45,411 nucleotides of DNA, from contig JAILBG010000045.1 in NCBI GenBank assembly GCA_024681215.1, forward strand, positions 1-45,411. Reading direction: 5' to 3'. Shown here piece after piece: positions 24,349-33,030 of the stretch. Each line of letters starts with the position of its first letter. Position 1 is the stretch's first letter. A program made the position numbers and the translations under genes. The notes beneath the pieces are model-generated. The model had not been told where the DNA came from and searched no databases. It saw nothing but the letters and a program-made list of their open reading frames with translations. This DNA comes from RUG563 sp024681215. Lineage in GTDB: Bacteria > Bacillota > Clostridia > Christensenellales > Aristaeellaceae.

Positions 24349-25017
24349 ATGAGCTTTGGGAAAAACCTTCAATATCTGCGGCAGCTCAGCGCAGGCATGA
24401 CGCAGGAAGCATTGGCGGAAAGGCTGAACGTAAGCCGCCAGACGATCTCCAAATGGGAAATGGACGCGGCGAACCCCGAGATGGAAAAAGCGCTTGAGCT
24501 CTGCAAGATCTTCAACTGTACCCTGGACAATCTTTTCAGGGATGAAATGGATCAGCGCAGCAGCGCGTATACAAACCTTCGCGTCGAGGAGGTTCCGGGG
24601 TTCCGGTATGTGGAGCATACCGTCATCAGCACGGAGCCGGAAAGCGACGCAATGGACAGAATTTACAAATATGCAAAAGAGTACGGCGACGAACACCCGA
24701 AGGTCATCGGATGGGATTTCCCCAGGCTGTCCGTGGAGCAGATCAATGTGTTCAGGATGCACGGATACACAGCCGCATGGATCCTGCCGGAGGGCGTAAA
24801 CCCCGAAGGGCTGGAGGTCAAGGAGCAGGCCGGGCACAGGTATGCGGCGATCCACATCAAACATCCCTTTGACAATCCTTTTTCCACCATCCCGGGCGCC
24901 TATCATACGCTGGGGGATTATATGCGGACCAACGGGCTGATGCACGTGGAAAACGAGGCCATCCCATGCTTTGAAACGGACGGGGAAAGCATGGACGTGT
25001 ATATGGCCTGCAAATGA
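24349..25017 (+). CDS. XRE regulator with C-terminal GyrI-like effector domain
   Basis: A 222-aa protein. Residues 5-62 are a Cro/C1-type helix-turn-helix (MTQEALAERLNVSRQTISKW). Residues about 75-222 look like a GyrI-like/AraC effector-binding domain (VEEVPGFRYVEHTVIS; RYAAIHIKHPF; the terminal MDVYMACK strand), a fold that binds small, often hydrophobic ligands in multidrug regulators. It has AAGGAGG before the ATG. It may control the MFS gene upstream or the array downstream; neither is shown. Confidence 0.85.
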   Translation: MSFGKNLQYLRQLSAGMTQEALAERLNVSRQTISKWEMDAANPEMEKALELCKIFNCTLDNLFRDEMDQRSSAYTNLRVEEVPGFRYVEHTVISTEPESDAMDRIYKYAKEYGDEHPKVIGWDFPRLSVEQINVFRMHGYTAAWILPEGVNPEGLEVKEQAGHRYAAIHIKHPFDNPFSTIPGAYHTLGDYMRTNGLMHVENEAIPCFETDGESMDVYMACK

Positions 25018-25029
25018 CGCGCCGCCGGA

Positions 25030-25368
25030 TGTGCCGTATGCCGGTATACCAGCGAGGGGAGGGACGACGAGGGCGCTGCCCTCGTGCTTCCGCTGGGGTG
25101 CAAGGTGCACCCCAGACCCCGCCGGCAGCGGATGTTACTTGACTTGCCGGGCAGGCAGCTTCCCGCAGCTCCAACGAGGACGCAGAGAACCGTTTCCGGG
25201 CAGGCCAGCTTCGCCGTCCGGCTTTTCTTTGCCCGGAAACTTGCTTGGCGTTTTTTCGTGTTTCAGGCGCAAATTGTTTGTTTCTTTGTTCAAGCTGGTT
25301 TGCCGGAATGGGTCCAGGGTGCGATGCACCCTGGCGCAGGTTTCAGGGCTGCGGAAGCCCTGACGTCA
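25030..25368. repeat. Structured intergenic region with GC-rich hairpins
   Basis: No gene is supported in 25018-25368. Hairpins: 25068-25084 (CGAGGGC/GCCCTCG), 25093-25115 (CTGGGGTGC/GCACCCCAG), 25192-25240 (11-bp GTTTCCGGGCA/TGCCCGGAAAC closing a 27-nt inner structure), 25314-25334 (CCAGGGTGC/GCACCCTGG) and 25344-25362 (CAGGGCT/AGCCCTG). None has a T-run. The GGGCGCTGCCC core followed by CCGCTG is shared with 3848-3873, which suggests a dispersed repeat family. Confidence 0.6.
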
Positions 25369-26364
25369 TCAATCCTGCCCGATCCCAGCGTAGTGGATCT
25401 CCCGGATCAGGCATTCCGCCGCGTCTTCAATATCCTCCCAGTCCGGTTCTTCCCCTTCCCGGGCGCAGCATTCCAGTTCATCCACAATGTTCTCGATCAG
25501 CACCATATCGATGAACAGCGGCAGCTTTTCCAGCATTTCGTCGGTCAGATCCGTTTCGGTTTTGTAGCCCTGCAGCTGGAGGCCGAAGCACTGCTGCATC
25601 AGCGCGAAGCGCCTGCCCGGGTCGGCTTCCCGCCTGGTCCAGCCTTCGTTGTGGATCCAGAGATTGGCAAGATCGAACATATACCAGCAGTTCATGCAGT
25701 TGTCAAAATCAAACACCGTGATGGCGCCCGTATCCATGTCGATATGGTAGTTTCCGTCGCTGAAATCGAAGTGAACCAGGCCATAGCAGCCTTTGTCCTT
25801 CGGGAGCGCGCGGAAAGCCTCCAGACGCCGGGCGACGGCTGTTTTCAGTTCGCCGTACTTATCCGGGATCAGGCGGGCCAGGTACGTCATGTTGTATTTA
25901 TCGAAGTAGTCCGGGCGGGGAGGGACGGGCGTATAGGCCTTGGACAGCCTGTGGATCGCGCCCAGGGCCTTGCCGGTGTTAAAGAAGTATTCGCTCAGCG
26001 GCGCGTCCTCCCTGTAACGGTAGCCGTTATCCGAAATCAGCATGCCCTTGGCGTAGGCAAACAGGCTGATGTAGACCGTTTCGCCCTCCGCTTCCACGCG
26101 CTCCACCAGCCTGCCCCGAACGGACGGGATCACATCTGCCACAGGCGCGCCGTTTTCCGCCAGGAAACGGACAAACGCTGTTTCGGCAAGGTAATCGTTT
26201 TCGTTTCGGTCTCCGAGGGCGGAAATACGAAGCACATACTGCTTCTCCCCATTCCGGCTGACGGTCACGATCCAGTTCCGCCCGCCTTCATGGCCGGATA
26301 CCGGGGCAAAGGCGCAGCCTTCCAGGGAATAAAGGTTTTTCGCTTGTTCAAGGATACCGGTCAA
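25369..26364 (-). CDS. APH-fold phosphotransferase
   Basis: A 331-aa kinase of the aminoglycoside phosphotransferase/homoserine kinase type II fold. The catalytic loop is HFDFSDGN (HxDxxxxN) and the Mg-binding aspartate lies in TVFDFDNC. The N-lobe has the conserved lysine-like strand QYVLRIS. It could phosphorylate an antibiotic or a small metabolite such as homoserine, choline or thiamine; no sequence feature decides. It appears to start with TTG at 26364, which has GGGAGG 8 nt upstream. It is the last gene of the long minus-strand array. Confidence 0.85.
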   Translation of the reverse strand: MTGILEQAKNLYSLEGCAFAPVSGHEGGRNWIVTVSRNGEKQYVLRISALGDRNENDYLAETAFVRFLAENGAPVADVIPSVRGRLVERVEAEGETVYISLFAYAKGMLISDNGYRYREDAPLSEYFFNTGKALGAIHRLSKAYTPVPPRPDYFDKYNMTYLARLIPDKYGELKTAVARRLEAFRALPKDKGCYGLVHFDFSDGNYHIDMDTGAITVFDFDNCMNCWYMFDLANLWIHNEGWTRREADPGRRFALMQQCFGLQLQGYKTETDLTDEMLEKLPLFIDMVLIENIVDELECCAREGEEPDWEDIEDAAECLIREIHYAGIGQD

Positions 26365-26403
26365 GGACGATGCCTCCCATCCATGATTTTTCTGTTTAAA
26401 TTC

Positions 26404-26760
26404 TTATGTATTTTTCGGAAAGCTTCTGAGGTAAACCATATTGTTGTCAGGGTCGTAAAAACTCATGTTGATCGCACCCCATGGCCTTTTTGCAGGCGGC
26501 TCGATGATTCTCGCACCCAGGGACAGCACTTTCTCATACGCTTTGTCCATATCGTCCACCGTAAATGCCAGGCAGATGTTTTGATTCTGATTGTTTTTTT
26601 CCGTTCCGTCGTTATACACCGCCAGCGCGGTTTCCTCGGCAAGAATGAATTGATGGGTTTTTTCATCGCTGCTGCTTTCTTCCACACCGAGCAGCTGCCT
26701 GTAAAAGGCGGCGAGCCTTGGCACATCATTGGTCAGTAAACATACTTCGCCGATTTTCAT
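26404..26760 (-). CDS. VOC-family (glyoxalase/bleomycin-resistance fold) protein
   Basis: A 118-aa single VOC module with the N-terminal TNDVPRLAAFYRQLLGV strand-helix and the C-terminal SFYDPDNNMVYL segment that supplies a metal ligand or fold residues. Such proteins bind drugs or carry out lyase/dioxygenase chemistry. The start MKIGEV at 26760 has GGAGGG directly upstream; the longer frame would overlap the neighbouring gene. Confidence 0.85.
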   Translation of the reverse strand: MKIGEVCLLTNDVPRLAAFYRQLLGVEESSSDEKTHQFILAEETALAVYNDGTEKNNQNQNICLAFTVDDMDKAYEKVLSLGARIIEPPAKRPWGAINMSFYDPDNNMVYLRSFPKNT

Positions 26761-26773
26761 ATTGCCCTCCGTT

Positions 26774-27277
26774 TCAATCATGATACGCTGTTCGGTCATC
26801 TATTGCTTTCTTCATTTCTCTAACGACCTCCCGGATGCGCTTATCATCTGTATCAATCACAATATCTCCCGGGCAGGGCGGCAGGCGCAGCCAGTAATAA
26901 TTCGTTTCGCCTTTGTCGCCGCGCCTGTCGTGCCGTTTTTTCAGCGTTTCCTCCGAGCAGGTGAGCGTGAAGGCGACGGTTTCATAGTCCTTCGCCGTGA
27001 TCCCGTTCAGAATGTTTTCACGGATCTTCGGGTCCGTCAGCACCACCGACGTAAAAAACACATATTCAAAACCCGAATCCAGATAATTGGACAGAACAAA
27101 GGACATGCTTTTATCCCCGTTGCGGAGCCGGCTGTCTGTGACGGAAAAGGGATGCACGCACCAGCACCAGTCCCCGTCCAGATACGCGCTGTTGTCATAG
27201 CTTTCAAAGAGCCGCGTGCCCGCCGCCGTCTTGCCCACACAGGGAGACCCGCTGATGAGGATGAGCTTTTTGCGCAT
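26774..27277 (-). CDS. P-loop kinase-like protein
   Basis: A 167-aa protein with Walker A GSPCVGKT (residues 10-17), an aspartate-bearing YLDGDW segment and a lid-like region with KKRHDRRGDKGET. Size and layout fit small AAA/adenylate-kinase-type kinases or shikimate kinase-like folds. It is packed 13 nt from the VOC gene and 11 nt from the deaminase. Substrate unknown. Confidence 0.8.
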   Translation of the reverse strand: MRKKLILISGSPCVGKTAAGTRLFESYDNSAYLDGDWCWCVHPFSVTDSRLRNGDKSMSFVLSNYLDSGFEYVFFTSVVLTDPKIRENILNGITAKDYETVAFTLTCSEETLKKRHDRRGDKGETNYYWLRLPPCPGDIVIDTDDKRIREVVREMKKAIDDRTAYHD

Positions 27278-27288
27278 GCTGCTTCCTC

Positions 27289-27807
27289 CTATTTCTGCTT
27301 CTTCTTCACTTCATCCATTTCCGCAATCAGTTCCTCCAGCGGATGATATTCACCGCCCCACCATTCAAACACGCGCATTCCTTCCTCTTCGAGGACAGAC
27401 TCTGTGAGCGTCATTTGGATGCCTAACTGCCTGAGCAGCCCTTCGCGGTCCACCGCCTGATAATCAAAGGGCAGCAGCTTGCAGAATTTTTTGTACGAAA
27501 CACCGCACACGATCTGATGCACGCCCAGGGAAGCAATGGCCGCAAGGCACCTTTCGCAGGGTGCGCAGCTGGTATAAACGACTGCATTTTCCAGGATTTC
27601 ATCGGAGTATTTATTGGCACACTTGTGGACGAGATTGAACTCCGCATGCCCGAAGATCCTGCGGGCATAGTCTGCCGTGTTTTCCGCTTCCTCCAGAATC
27701 TCCCCCTTGTGCACAAGAACAGCGCCAAAGGTATCATAGCCCTTTTTCCCGGCGGTGATCGCCAGCTCGTAGCAGCGTTTCATATACTTCACATGATTGT
27801 CATCCAT
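27289..27807 (-). CDS. Nucleoside/nucleotide deaminase-fold protein
   Basis: A 172-aa zinc deaminase. Ligands are H54 with catalytic E56 (GHAEFN) and C84/C87 in CAPCERC, the cytidine/guanine deaminase signature. N-terminal YMKRCYELAITAGKKGYDTFGAVLV is typical of guanine deaminase/TadA-like enzymes. The start at 27807 has AGGGGG 9 nt upstream and overlaps the CHAP-GNAT gene by 8 nt; the longer frame to 28167 is only a shadow of that gene. The substrate cannot be named. Confidence 0.87.
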   Translation of the reverse strand: MDDNHVKYMKRCYELAITAGKKGYDTFGAVLVHKGEILEEAENTADYARRIFGHAEFNLVHKCANKYSDEILENAVVYTSCAPCERCLAAIASLGVHQIVCGVSYKKFCKLLPFDYQAVDREGLLRQLGIQMTLTESVLEEEGMRVFEWWGGEYHPLEELIAEMDEVKKKQK

Positions 27808-28843
27808 TGGTGTTTTCCCCCTGACAGGATTTGCTGTTTGCGCAAAACCGGAACAACGGGTCGCCGTTTTCTTCCGTGCCATACCGCGCCATGCCGCCCT
27901 TCTCCATAGCTCGCGCGGAGGCGGCGTTCTCTTTGGCGCAGCCGCCGTGAACGCCGGGAAGCGCATAGTCCTCCACGGCGATCCGCAGCAGCTCCCGAAC
28001 GCATTGGGTTCCGTATCCCTTGTTCCGGTATGCTTCATCCAGCAGGATGAAGATTTCAGGTTCCGCCGGATTACGGCTACCGTCCAGCCCGCACCAGCCC
28101 ATGATGGTTCCGGGATGCTCCTTCCCGCACACCGCAAGACAAAGATGGAAGATACGGCCTTTCGCATTCCTTCCGTAATTCCCGCGCATAGAAGCGATGG
28201 CTTCCCGGGCCTCCGCTTGGGTCAGCGGGTGATGGTCGGAAGGCCAGGTCCGCATGACTTCTGCCAAGTCTCTTTCCGTTACAAAATGAAGGATCAGGCT
28301 CTCTGTCGGATAATCCATCAGCATCCTCCGATAGCTGTATCCGTCCGGAATCCTGATATATCCCCGGATATGCGCTTCTTTCGGGCGCTGGATGATCCCG
28401 GACGTATTGTTCAGATTTCCTTCCGCGGCGATGATCGTGTTTCCGGTGCTTTGCAGGACGATGCCCATATGGTCGTGTTCCCGGTTCTCGAAAACCCTGT
28501 CGTAGAGAACGATATCGCCGGCTTCCGGGGAGAAATTTTCTGTTCCTTTATGGTATTCTATCCGAACATCGCCCTGCGCAAACTCTTCCCAGGCGATACA
28601 GCCTGCCAGATGGCAGGTTGTACATTCATCCGGCCGGATGGGGATCTCAAATCCCGCTTCCCGGCAGCAGTAATACACAAAAGCCGCGCACCATAACCCG
28701 TCGGCTTCTTTCAGCGTCCACTTTGGAAATAACCGGATGATCGGCTCAAGATTTGATTCTTTCCCCGCAAGATCGCCGTGAAAAGGGATCTGAGCCGCTT
28801 TTTCGGCGACCTTCGCCAGGTATTTTCCTGTCGCTTTTTCCAT
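27800..28843 (-). CDS. CHAP-like amidase domain fused to a GNAT acetyltransferase
   Basis: A 347-aa two-domain protein. Residues about 1-165 look like a CHAP/NlpC-P60-type papain-fold hydrolase: nucleophile C52 (LWCAAFVYYCC), H125 (DHMGIV) and a polar E141/N143. No signal peptide is present. Residues about 184-330 are a RimJ-type GNAT (DEAYRNKGYGTQCVRELLRIAV; ENAASARAMEKGGM). The combination of a putative amide hydrolase and an acetyltransferase in one cytoplasmic protein is unusual. The fusion is continuous with no sign of a frameshift. It lies 7 nt from the S51 gene and overlaps the deaminase. Confidence 0.8.
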   Translation of the reverse strand: MEKATGKYLAKVAEKAAQIPFHGDLAGKESNLEPIIRLFPKWTLKEADGLWCAAFVYYCCREAGFEIPIRPDECTTCHLAGCIAWEEFAQGDVRIEYHKGTENFSPEAGDIVLYDRVFENREHDHMGIVLQSTGNTIIAAEGNLNNTSGIIQRPKEAHIRGYIRIPDGYSYRRMLMDYPTESLILHFVTERDLAEVMRTWPSDHHPLTQAEAREAIASMRGNYGRNAKGRIFHLCLAVCGKEHPGTIMGWCGLDGSRNPAEPEIFILLDEAYRNKGYGTQCVRELLRIAVEDYALPGVHGGCAKENAASARAMEKGGMARYGTEENGDPLFRFCANSKSCQGENTNG

Positions 28844-28850
28844 GGAAATC

Positions 28851-29522
28851 CTACCTCTTCATGAATTTATCCAGAGCGTCCGATGCATACGCATCCCGTA
28901 TCTCACCCTTGTCGATCCAATGGATCTTCCCGATCTTCCAAACAGCGCCTGCTTTGAGAAAGATCGCGCTTTCATCCTCCATGGCGGCCACCGGATGCGT
29001 CATGGATAATTCCTTCAGCGCCGGAAGAAACCAAGCGTCTTGGGTATAGTGCGCTTTTACGGTGATGTCTGTCAGGCCAAGCCCTTTTTGCAGCGTTTTT
29101 GACTCCCAGATTTCGGCCACGTATCGCCCCATGTTCATGGAACCCGCGCTGACGCCGAGGATCACGGCGCAACTGGACAAAAGCGCCGGAACCAGCCCGA
29201 GATCCCGGATCAGCGCCATCTGCTGTGTCACATCCCCGCCCATCAGGAAAATGCAGTCCGCCGCCCGCACCATTTTTACGGCATCCGCCGCGCTCGTCCG
29301 CCGGTCGATCACACGATGATCGGCGAACGCCATGCCGCATTCCGCAAACATGGCGTGCATGCCGTCGCTGTCGCCGTCATTCCGCGCGTCGTCCTCGGGC
29401 CAGGCGCTGATAAAAACCAGGCTTTCCCGCCGGGGCAGATTTTCCCTGAGCACCTGCGCGATTGCATCGGGAAAATGACGCGTCGGAAAACCGCTGAATA
29501 AACCGAGTAATTCTGCGTTCAT
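28851..29522 (-). CDS. Peptidase S51-like (peptidase E type) protein
   Basis: A 223-aa class I glutamine-amidotransferase-like protein of the S51 kind. The nucleophile serine is in GVSAGSMNMG (GxSAG), preceded by CIFLMGGDVTQQM. Known members cleave Asp-dipeptides or cyanophycin, but close homologues in such clusters are uncharacterised. The start overlaps the stop of the upstream P-loop gene in an ATGA, so the two are translationally coupled. Confidence 0.83.
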   Translation of the reverse strand: MNAELLGLFSGFPTRHFPDAIAQVLRENLPRRESLVFISAWPEDDARNDGDSDGMHAMFAECGMAFADHRVIDRRTSAADAVKMVRAADCIFLMGGDVTQQMALIRDLGLVPALLSSCAVILGVSAGSMNMGRYVAEIWESKTLQKGLGLTDITVKAHYTQDAWFLPALKELSMTHPVAAMEDESAIFLKAGAVWKIGKIHWIDKGEIRDAYASDALDKFMKR

Positions 29523-30634
29523 GGCAAATTTCCCTTCCGATCCTTTTTTCGTGTATAGACCGTTCCCGTTTCCGACCATTGCGGGATGATCTGCTGGCCG
29601 CAAAGCTTCACCGTGTCATCCCCGGAAAAGCGCAGGATTTCAGGCAGGCCTTCCATAAAGAATTCCGTCGGCGATTTGGGGGAGAGCCTCCGGCGCGCGC
29701 CTTCCGGGTCCGTCAGGATGCCGTCTCTGATGGAAAAGGAGGCCCCAAGCGCGGCGTTCACATACGTTCCAGCCTTTGCCGGACAGGAAGGCGCGTCCCG
29801 GCGCGCGATGCCGAGGAATCGCAGCATTTCCGTTTCGTAAAGACGCCAATCCTGCGCCGTGATCTCGATTTTGAGCTTTTCGCATTCCGCTTCGTCAAAG
29901 AGCCTGGAAGCGCAATCCGCGTAATCCTTCAGAAAATCGAAAAACGCCGTCACATCCTGCTGTTTGTTCCGATGATAGTAAGGCCGCCCTTTATCCCGTT
30001 TCCAGGTGGATTCTAAATCCCTGATGCCGCGCTGCTTTTCAATGAATGCGATGGAATCTTCGGTATTTTCCCGGTACAGATAAATCAAGGCGGGGCGCAG
30101 GGGAGAAAGCATCTTCATGACGCCGTGAACAAAGCCGGCCAGCCGCGGATAATCCGCCCCGTTCAGCAGATATGTAAAGATCTGATACTGGAAGATGGCG
30201 CTTTCCAATATGTAGATCGTATCATCCCGCAATGCCGCATGCACGAAGGCTTCCCATTTTTCATACGCAATGGGTTCGTACCGTTCCAAGGGAAAATCCA
30301 TTACGTCATATTGCAGCAGCTCCCGATACCACGCGGCCTTTTCCTGCCCGGGCAGCCTTCTTGCCGCGGCCAGATAATCGGTCCCCACGGTGGTCGCCCG
30401 GATTTCGGCAATACTGCTCAGCATTTCGGCGGCTTCCGGATGCTTTTCGGTGAAAAGACGGTATTCCTCTTTTGTAAAACAGGACTCGGAAAAGAACAGC
30501 GTGGGATGCGGCTGCGATACCTCGTGCAGCCAGCGGACATCCCGCCCGTTCCTGACAAGCTGTTCAAAAAGCCTGAATGAATTCGTCGTTTTTCCCGTTC
30601 CCGGAAGCCCTTCCAGCAAAATCAGCCTGTTCAT
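29519..30634 (-). CDS. P-loop ATPase/kinase of unknown substrate
   Basis: A 371-aa protein with Walker A GLPGTGKTT (residues 9-17) right at the N-terminus and a long helical middle (about 60-260) rich in Trp, Tyr and Arg. ALIYLYRENTED is a likely strand after the NTP site. I do not recognise the family; nucleoside or sugar kinases of this size exist. Its stop codon overlaps the S51 start (4 nt), suggesting a functional pair. SD AAGGAAC lies before the ATG. Confidence 0.75.
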   Translation of the reverse strand: MNRLILLEGLPGTGKTTNSFRLFEQLVRNGRDVRWLHEVSQPHPTLFFSESCFTKEEYRLFTEKHPEAAEMLSSIAEIRATTVGTDYLAAARRLPGQEKAAWYRELLQYDVMDFPLERYEPIAYEKWEAFVHAALRDDTIYILESAIFQYQIFTYLLNGADYPRLAGFVHGVMKMLSPLRPALIYLYRENTEDSIAFIEKQRGIRDLESTWKRDKGRPYYHRNKQQDVTAFFDFLKDYADCASRLFDEAECEKLKIEITAQDWRLYETEMLRFLGIARRDAPSCPAKAGTYVNAALGASFSIRDGILTDPEGARRRLSPKSPTEFFMEGLPEILRFSGDDTVKLCGQQIIPQWSETGTVYTRKKDRKGNLP

Positions 30635-30644
30635 GGATCGTTCC

Positions 30645-31517
30645 TTATTCCCGCGCCATATACGCGTAAAGCGTGACCCACTTGTTTTCTTCCCCGACGT
30701 TCCCCGCCTTGAACGCCGGCACGCTTTTGGACGCCGTCAGCACATATCTGCCGTTTCCCAGCCTGTGCTGATCCAGCACCCTGTACCCGGCCTGCATGGC
30801 TTCCGATTCCGGCGCGCAGCCCAGCGCCCGCAGGGCGTAGACGATTTGATGCGCGCCGATCTTGATGGGATCGGGGGGATAGAACGTGCCCAGCATCACG
30901 TCCACCATGGGCGTTTTCAGATCGTCCGTCCGGTAGAAAATGTTTCGTTTGGTGAAGTAATGCGTCAGCACCCCTTCGCACGCCGGCCTGTATCCCTGCA
31001 GATGCATCTCCGCCGCCAGCAGCAGATATTCCACCGTCAGCCGGGCGCAGCTTTTATGGGGCTTCCGGGGATCGTTGATCTTCTTATTGGTGCTGATGCA
31101 CCCAAAGCCTCCGTCCTCCTTGATGAGCCCGAGAACGCTGTCGATCTCGTTTTTGACCGCGTCTTCCCGGCCGTATCCCAGCTTCACCAGATTCCTGAGC
31201 AGGAGCGGCTCGCCGCACAGCATTTTGAAGCCCGTGCTTTCAATCAGGGCGAACACCTCGCCGTTTATGTCCTTCCCGATATCGGCCCGGGTCAATCCCC
31301 ATTCGGCAAAGGCCAGGATGGCGTCGAACTTTGCCCAGGGCTTGTCCGTCCTGAGCTTTTTCAGTCCGCGCTCGTATGTTTTGCTTTGCAGCAGCAGTTT
31401 TTTGCATTCGATGACGCTTTCATCGTCGTCCGGAAGCTTCATGCATTCCTTCAGCGTCCGGAGCCGCACTTCCGGGTTCTCTTTCTCCAGCAGCCATGCC
31501 AGAATCGAATGATCCAT
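30645..31517 (-). CDS. Alpha-alpha toroid (prenyltransferase/terpenoid-cyclase-like) protein of unknown function
   Basis: A 290-aa cytoplasmic helical protein. Segments such as IKEDGGFGCIS and GNGRYVL with spaced helices (QIVYALRALG, EYLLLAAEMH) are like the QW/GGF repeats of prenyltransferase and squalene-cyclase barrels. No DxDD or zinc site is obvious, so an enzymatic role is not supported. Start follows GGAGGAGG. It is 10 nt from the next gene in the array. Confidence 0.6.
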   Translation of the reverse strand: MDHSILAWLLEKENPEVRLRTLKECMKLPDDDESVIECKKLLLQSKTYERGLKKLRTDKPWAKFDAILAFAEWGLTRADIGKDINGEVFALIESTGFKMLCGEPLLLRNLVKLGYGREDAVKNEIDSVLGLIKEDGGFGCISTNKKINDPRKPHKSCARLTVEYLLLAAEMHLQGYRPACEGVLTHYFTKRNIFYRTDDLKTPMVDVMLGTFYPPDPIKIGAHQIVYALRALGCAPESEAMQAGYRVLDQHRLGNGRYVLTASKSVPAFKAGNVGEENKWVTLYAYMARE

Positions 31518-31572
31518 CCTTTTCCTCCTCCTCCCGGTTAATTGTCGTTCGGTTTTCGTTGTCCATTGCCGT

Positions 31573-32376
31573 TTATCTATCCGCTTTCCGTCCCCGGATG
31601 ATCATGGAAAGGGGAAAACCGCTGTGATCGAGCGAACCGAAGCCGCCGCTGATATCGTGGTCGAACTCCTGCAGCCCAGTCACAAAGATCCCGCTATCGC
31701 ACATCCCGGAAACGATTTCCGACATCGGATGGGTGTAGTCCGTAAAGGTCTTTGAGCGATACCTTTTCTGCGTCATGTAGTATATGCCTTCATTACCCGT
31801 CCATTCATGCTCAAAGTAGGAATAAGGGCACGCTGCCCGGTGCTCCGGATCGAACAGTTCTTCGCCCTCTGTGGCGAGCATATTCGTGCAGGGATGCTGT
31901 TCATTGATCACGATGACAGCCCCGGGCTTCATGCATTTCGCGACGGCCGCGAAAAAGCGGTTCAGGTCGTCAAACCAGCACAATGCCCCGATCGTGATGA
32001 TCACGACGTCAAACTGTTCCCTGTACCGGTCATCGATATCATAGATATTCACCGCTTCAAACACGCAGGGCAGGCCAAGCTCTCTCGCTTTTTCATTGGC
32101 AAACGCCACCTGATTCTCGGCGATGTCAAAGCCGATTCCTTTTCTTGCCCTGCCGCTTTTGACCAGGGAAAGCAGTTCCCGCCCGTTATTGCAGCAGAAC
32201 TGGCCGATCACAGCGCGTTCTGTAGGAAGGCTTTTCAGCACGCTGATCGTTTCTTCGTTGAAAAACGGATAATCTTCCGTCCGGACGCGCTGTACAATGT
32301 CGGCGCCCCAAGAGGCGTCCCTGTTTTCAAACGCCTCTTCCCATGCCGCTTTGTTTTCTTCGATGTACTTATCCAT
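31573..32376 (-). CDS. Class I SAM-dependent methyltransferase
   Basis: A 267-aa methyltransferase. Motif I is degenerate (VIGQFCCNNGRELLSL, with CNNG in place of GxGxG), then GIGFDIAENQVAFA (motif II) and FDVVIITIGALCWF (motif IV). C-terminal half has EHEW and HPMSEIVSG typical of the UbiE/Methyltransf_25 type. SD GAGGAGG precedes it. Substrate unknown. Confidence 0.87.
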   Translation of the reverse strand: MDKYIEENKAAWEEAFENRDASWGADIVQRVRTEDYPFFNEETISVLKSLPTERAVIGQFCCNNGRELLSLVKSGRARKGIGFDIAENQVAFANEKARELGLPCVFEAVNIYDIDDRYREQFDVVIITIGALCWFDDLNRFFAAVAKCMKPGAVIVINEQHPCTNMLATEGEELFDPEHRAACPYSYFEHEWTGNEGIYYMTQKRYRSKTFTDYTHPMSEIVSGMCDSGIFVTGLQEFDHDISGGFGSLDHSGFPLSMIIRGRKADR

Positions 32377-32385
32377 AAACCCTCC

Positions 32386-32438
32386 TCAGCTCTTTCTGAC
32401 GCAGATCAGCACAAAGCTCAGGTCCTGTCCGATGCCGA
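32386..32438 (-). pseudogene. 3' remnant of a methyltransferase gene
   Basis: Over about 45 nt this segment matches the end of the methyltransferase gene at 34219 with roughly 85 percent identity by hand. In one frame it encodes DLSFVLICVRKS followed by TGA, against ILNFVLIYVRKN at the end of the intact gene. The rest is missing. The GNAT gene above it reads into this remnant in another frame and stops at 32418. Confidence 0.65.
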
Positions 32439-33023
32439 TCGTCCGTAATACGGGGAATCCCCATAATACCGGTCCTTTAAAACACTGCCGGACCAATATC
32501 TGCGAAAATAGAAATAATCGTCACAATACCGATTGTTGTGATAATCGTAGACGGTTCTCTTTTCAAAGAGTCGAAACCCGCTCTTCTCTGCCGTCCTGCG
32601 GGATGCCGGATTGTCCACATCCATGACCGCGATCAGATAATCAATCCCATGGGTCCGGCAGAAATCCTCGGCAAACGCTTCTGCCGCTTCAGACGCATAG
32701 TTTTTCCGGGTATACTCGCCGATCATCATCCATCCCAGTTCATATTCATGGAGCATCTTCTGTTTGCTGAAGGTAAGAGCACCCACAACAACGCCGTTTT
32801 CCTTGTTTTCGATTGCATAACAGCGCCATGTATCGGTGTCGCCAACATCCTCAAGGCTTTGAAAGCTGTGGATATAGCTGTGCATATCTGCCCGTTTTGC
32901 GTCAACATCCAGAAAATCCGGACAGAATTCCATCACCTGCGGATCGGTTTTGATCCTGTACAGTGCGTCAGCGTCCTCTTCCCGGAATGGGCGAACGATC
33001 AGCCTTGCCGATTCGATCCTCAT
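32418..33023 (-). CDS. GNAT-family N-acetyltransferase (RimJ/RimL-like), altered C-terminus
   Basis: A 201-aa GNAT of the RimJ/RimL kind (SARLIVRPFREEDADALY at the N-terminus; ARRTAEKSGFRL-like signature RRTAEKSGFRLFEKR). Its last residues (after YFYFRRYW) run into DNA that derives from a methyltransferase 3' end, so the C-terminal tail is probably newly acquired rather than conserved. SD GGAG lies 9 nt before the ATG. Confidence 0.85.
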   Translation of the reverse strand: MRIESARLIVRPFREEDADALYRIKTDPQVMEFCPDFLDVDAKRADMHSYIHSFQSLEDVGDTDTWRCYAIENKENGVVVGALTFSKQKMLHEYELGWMMIGEYTRKNYASEAAEAFAEDFCRTHGIDYLIAVMDVDNPASRRTAEKSGFRLFEKRTVYDYHNNRYCDDYFYFRRYWSGSVLKDRYYGDSPYYGRSASDRT

Positions 33024-33030
33024 TTCTTTT

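Noticed and set aside
27808..28167. N-terminal extension of the deaminase gene
   Set aside because: The extra frame lies wholly inside the CHAP-GNAT gene, has no deaminase similarity, and a good ribosome binding site sits before the ATG at 27807.
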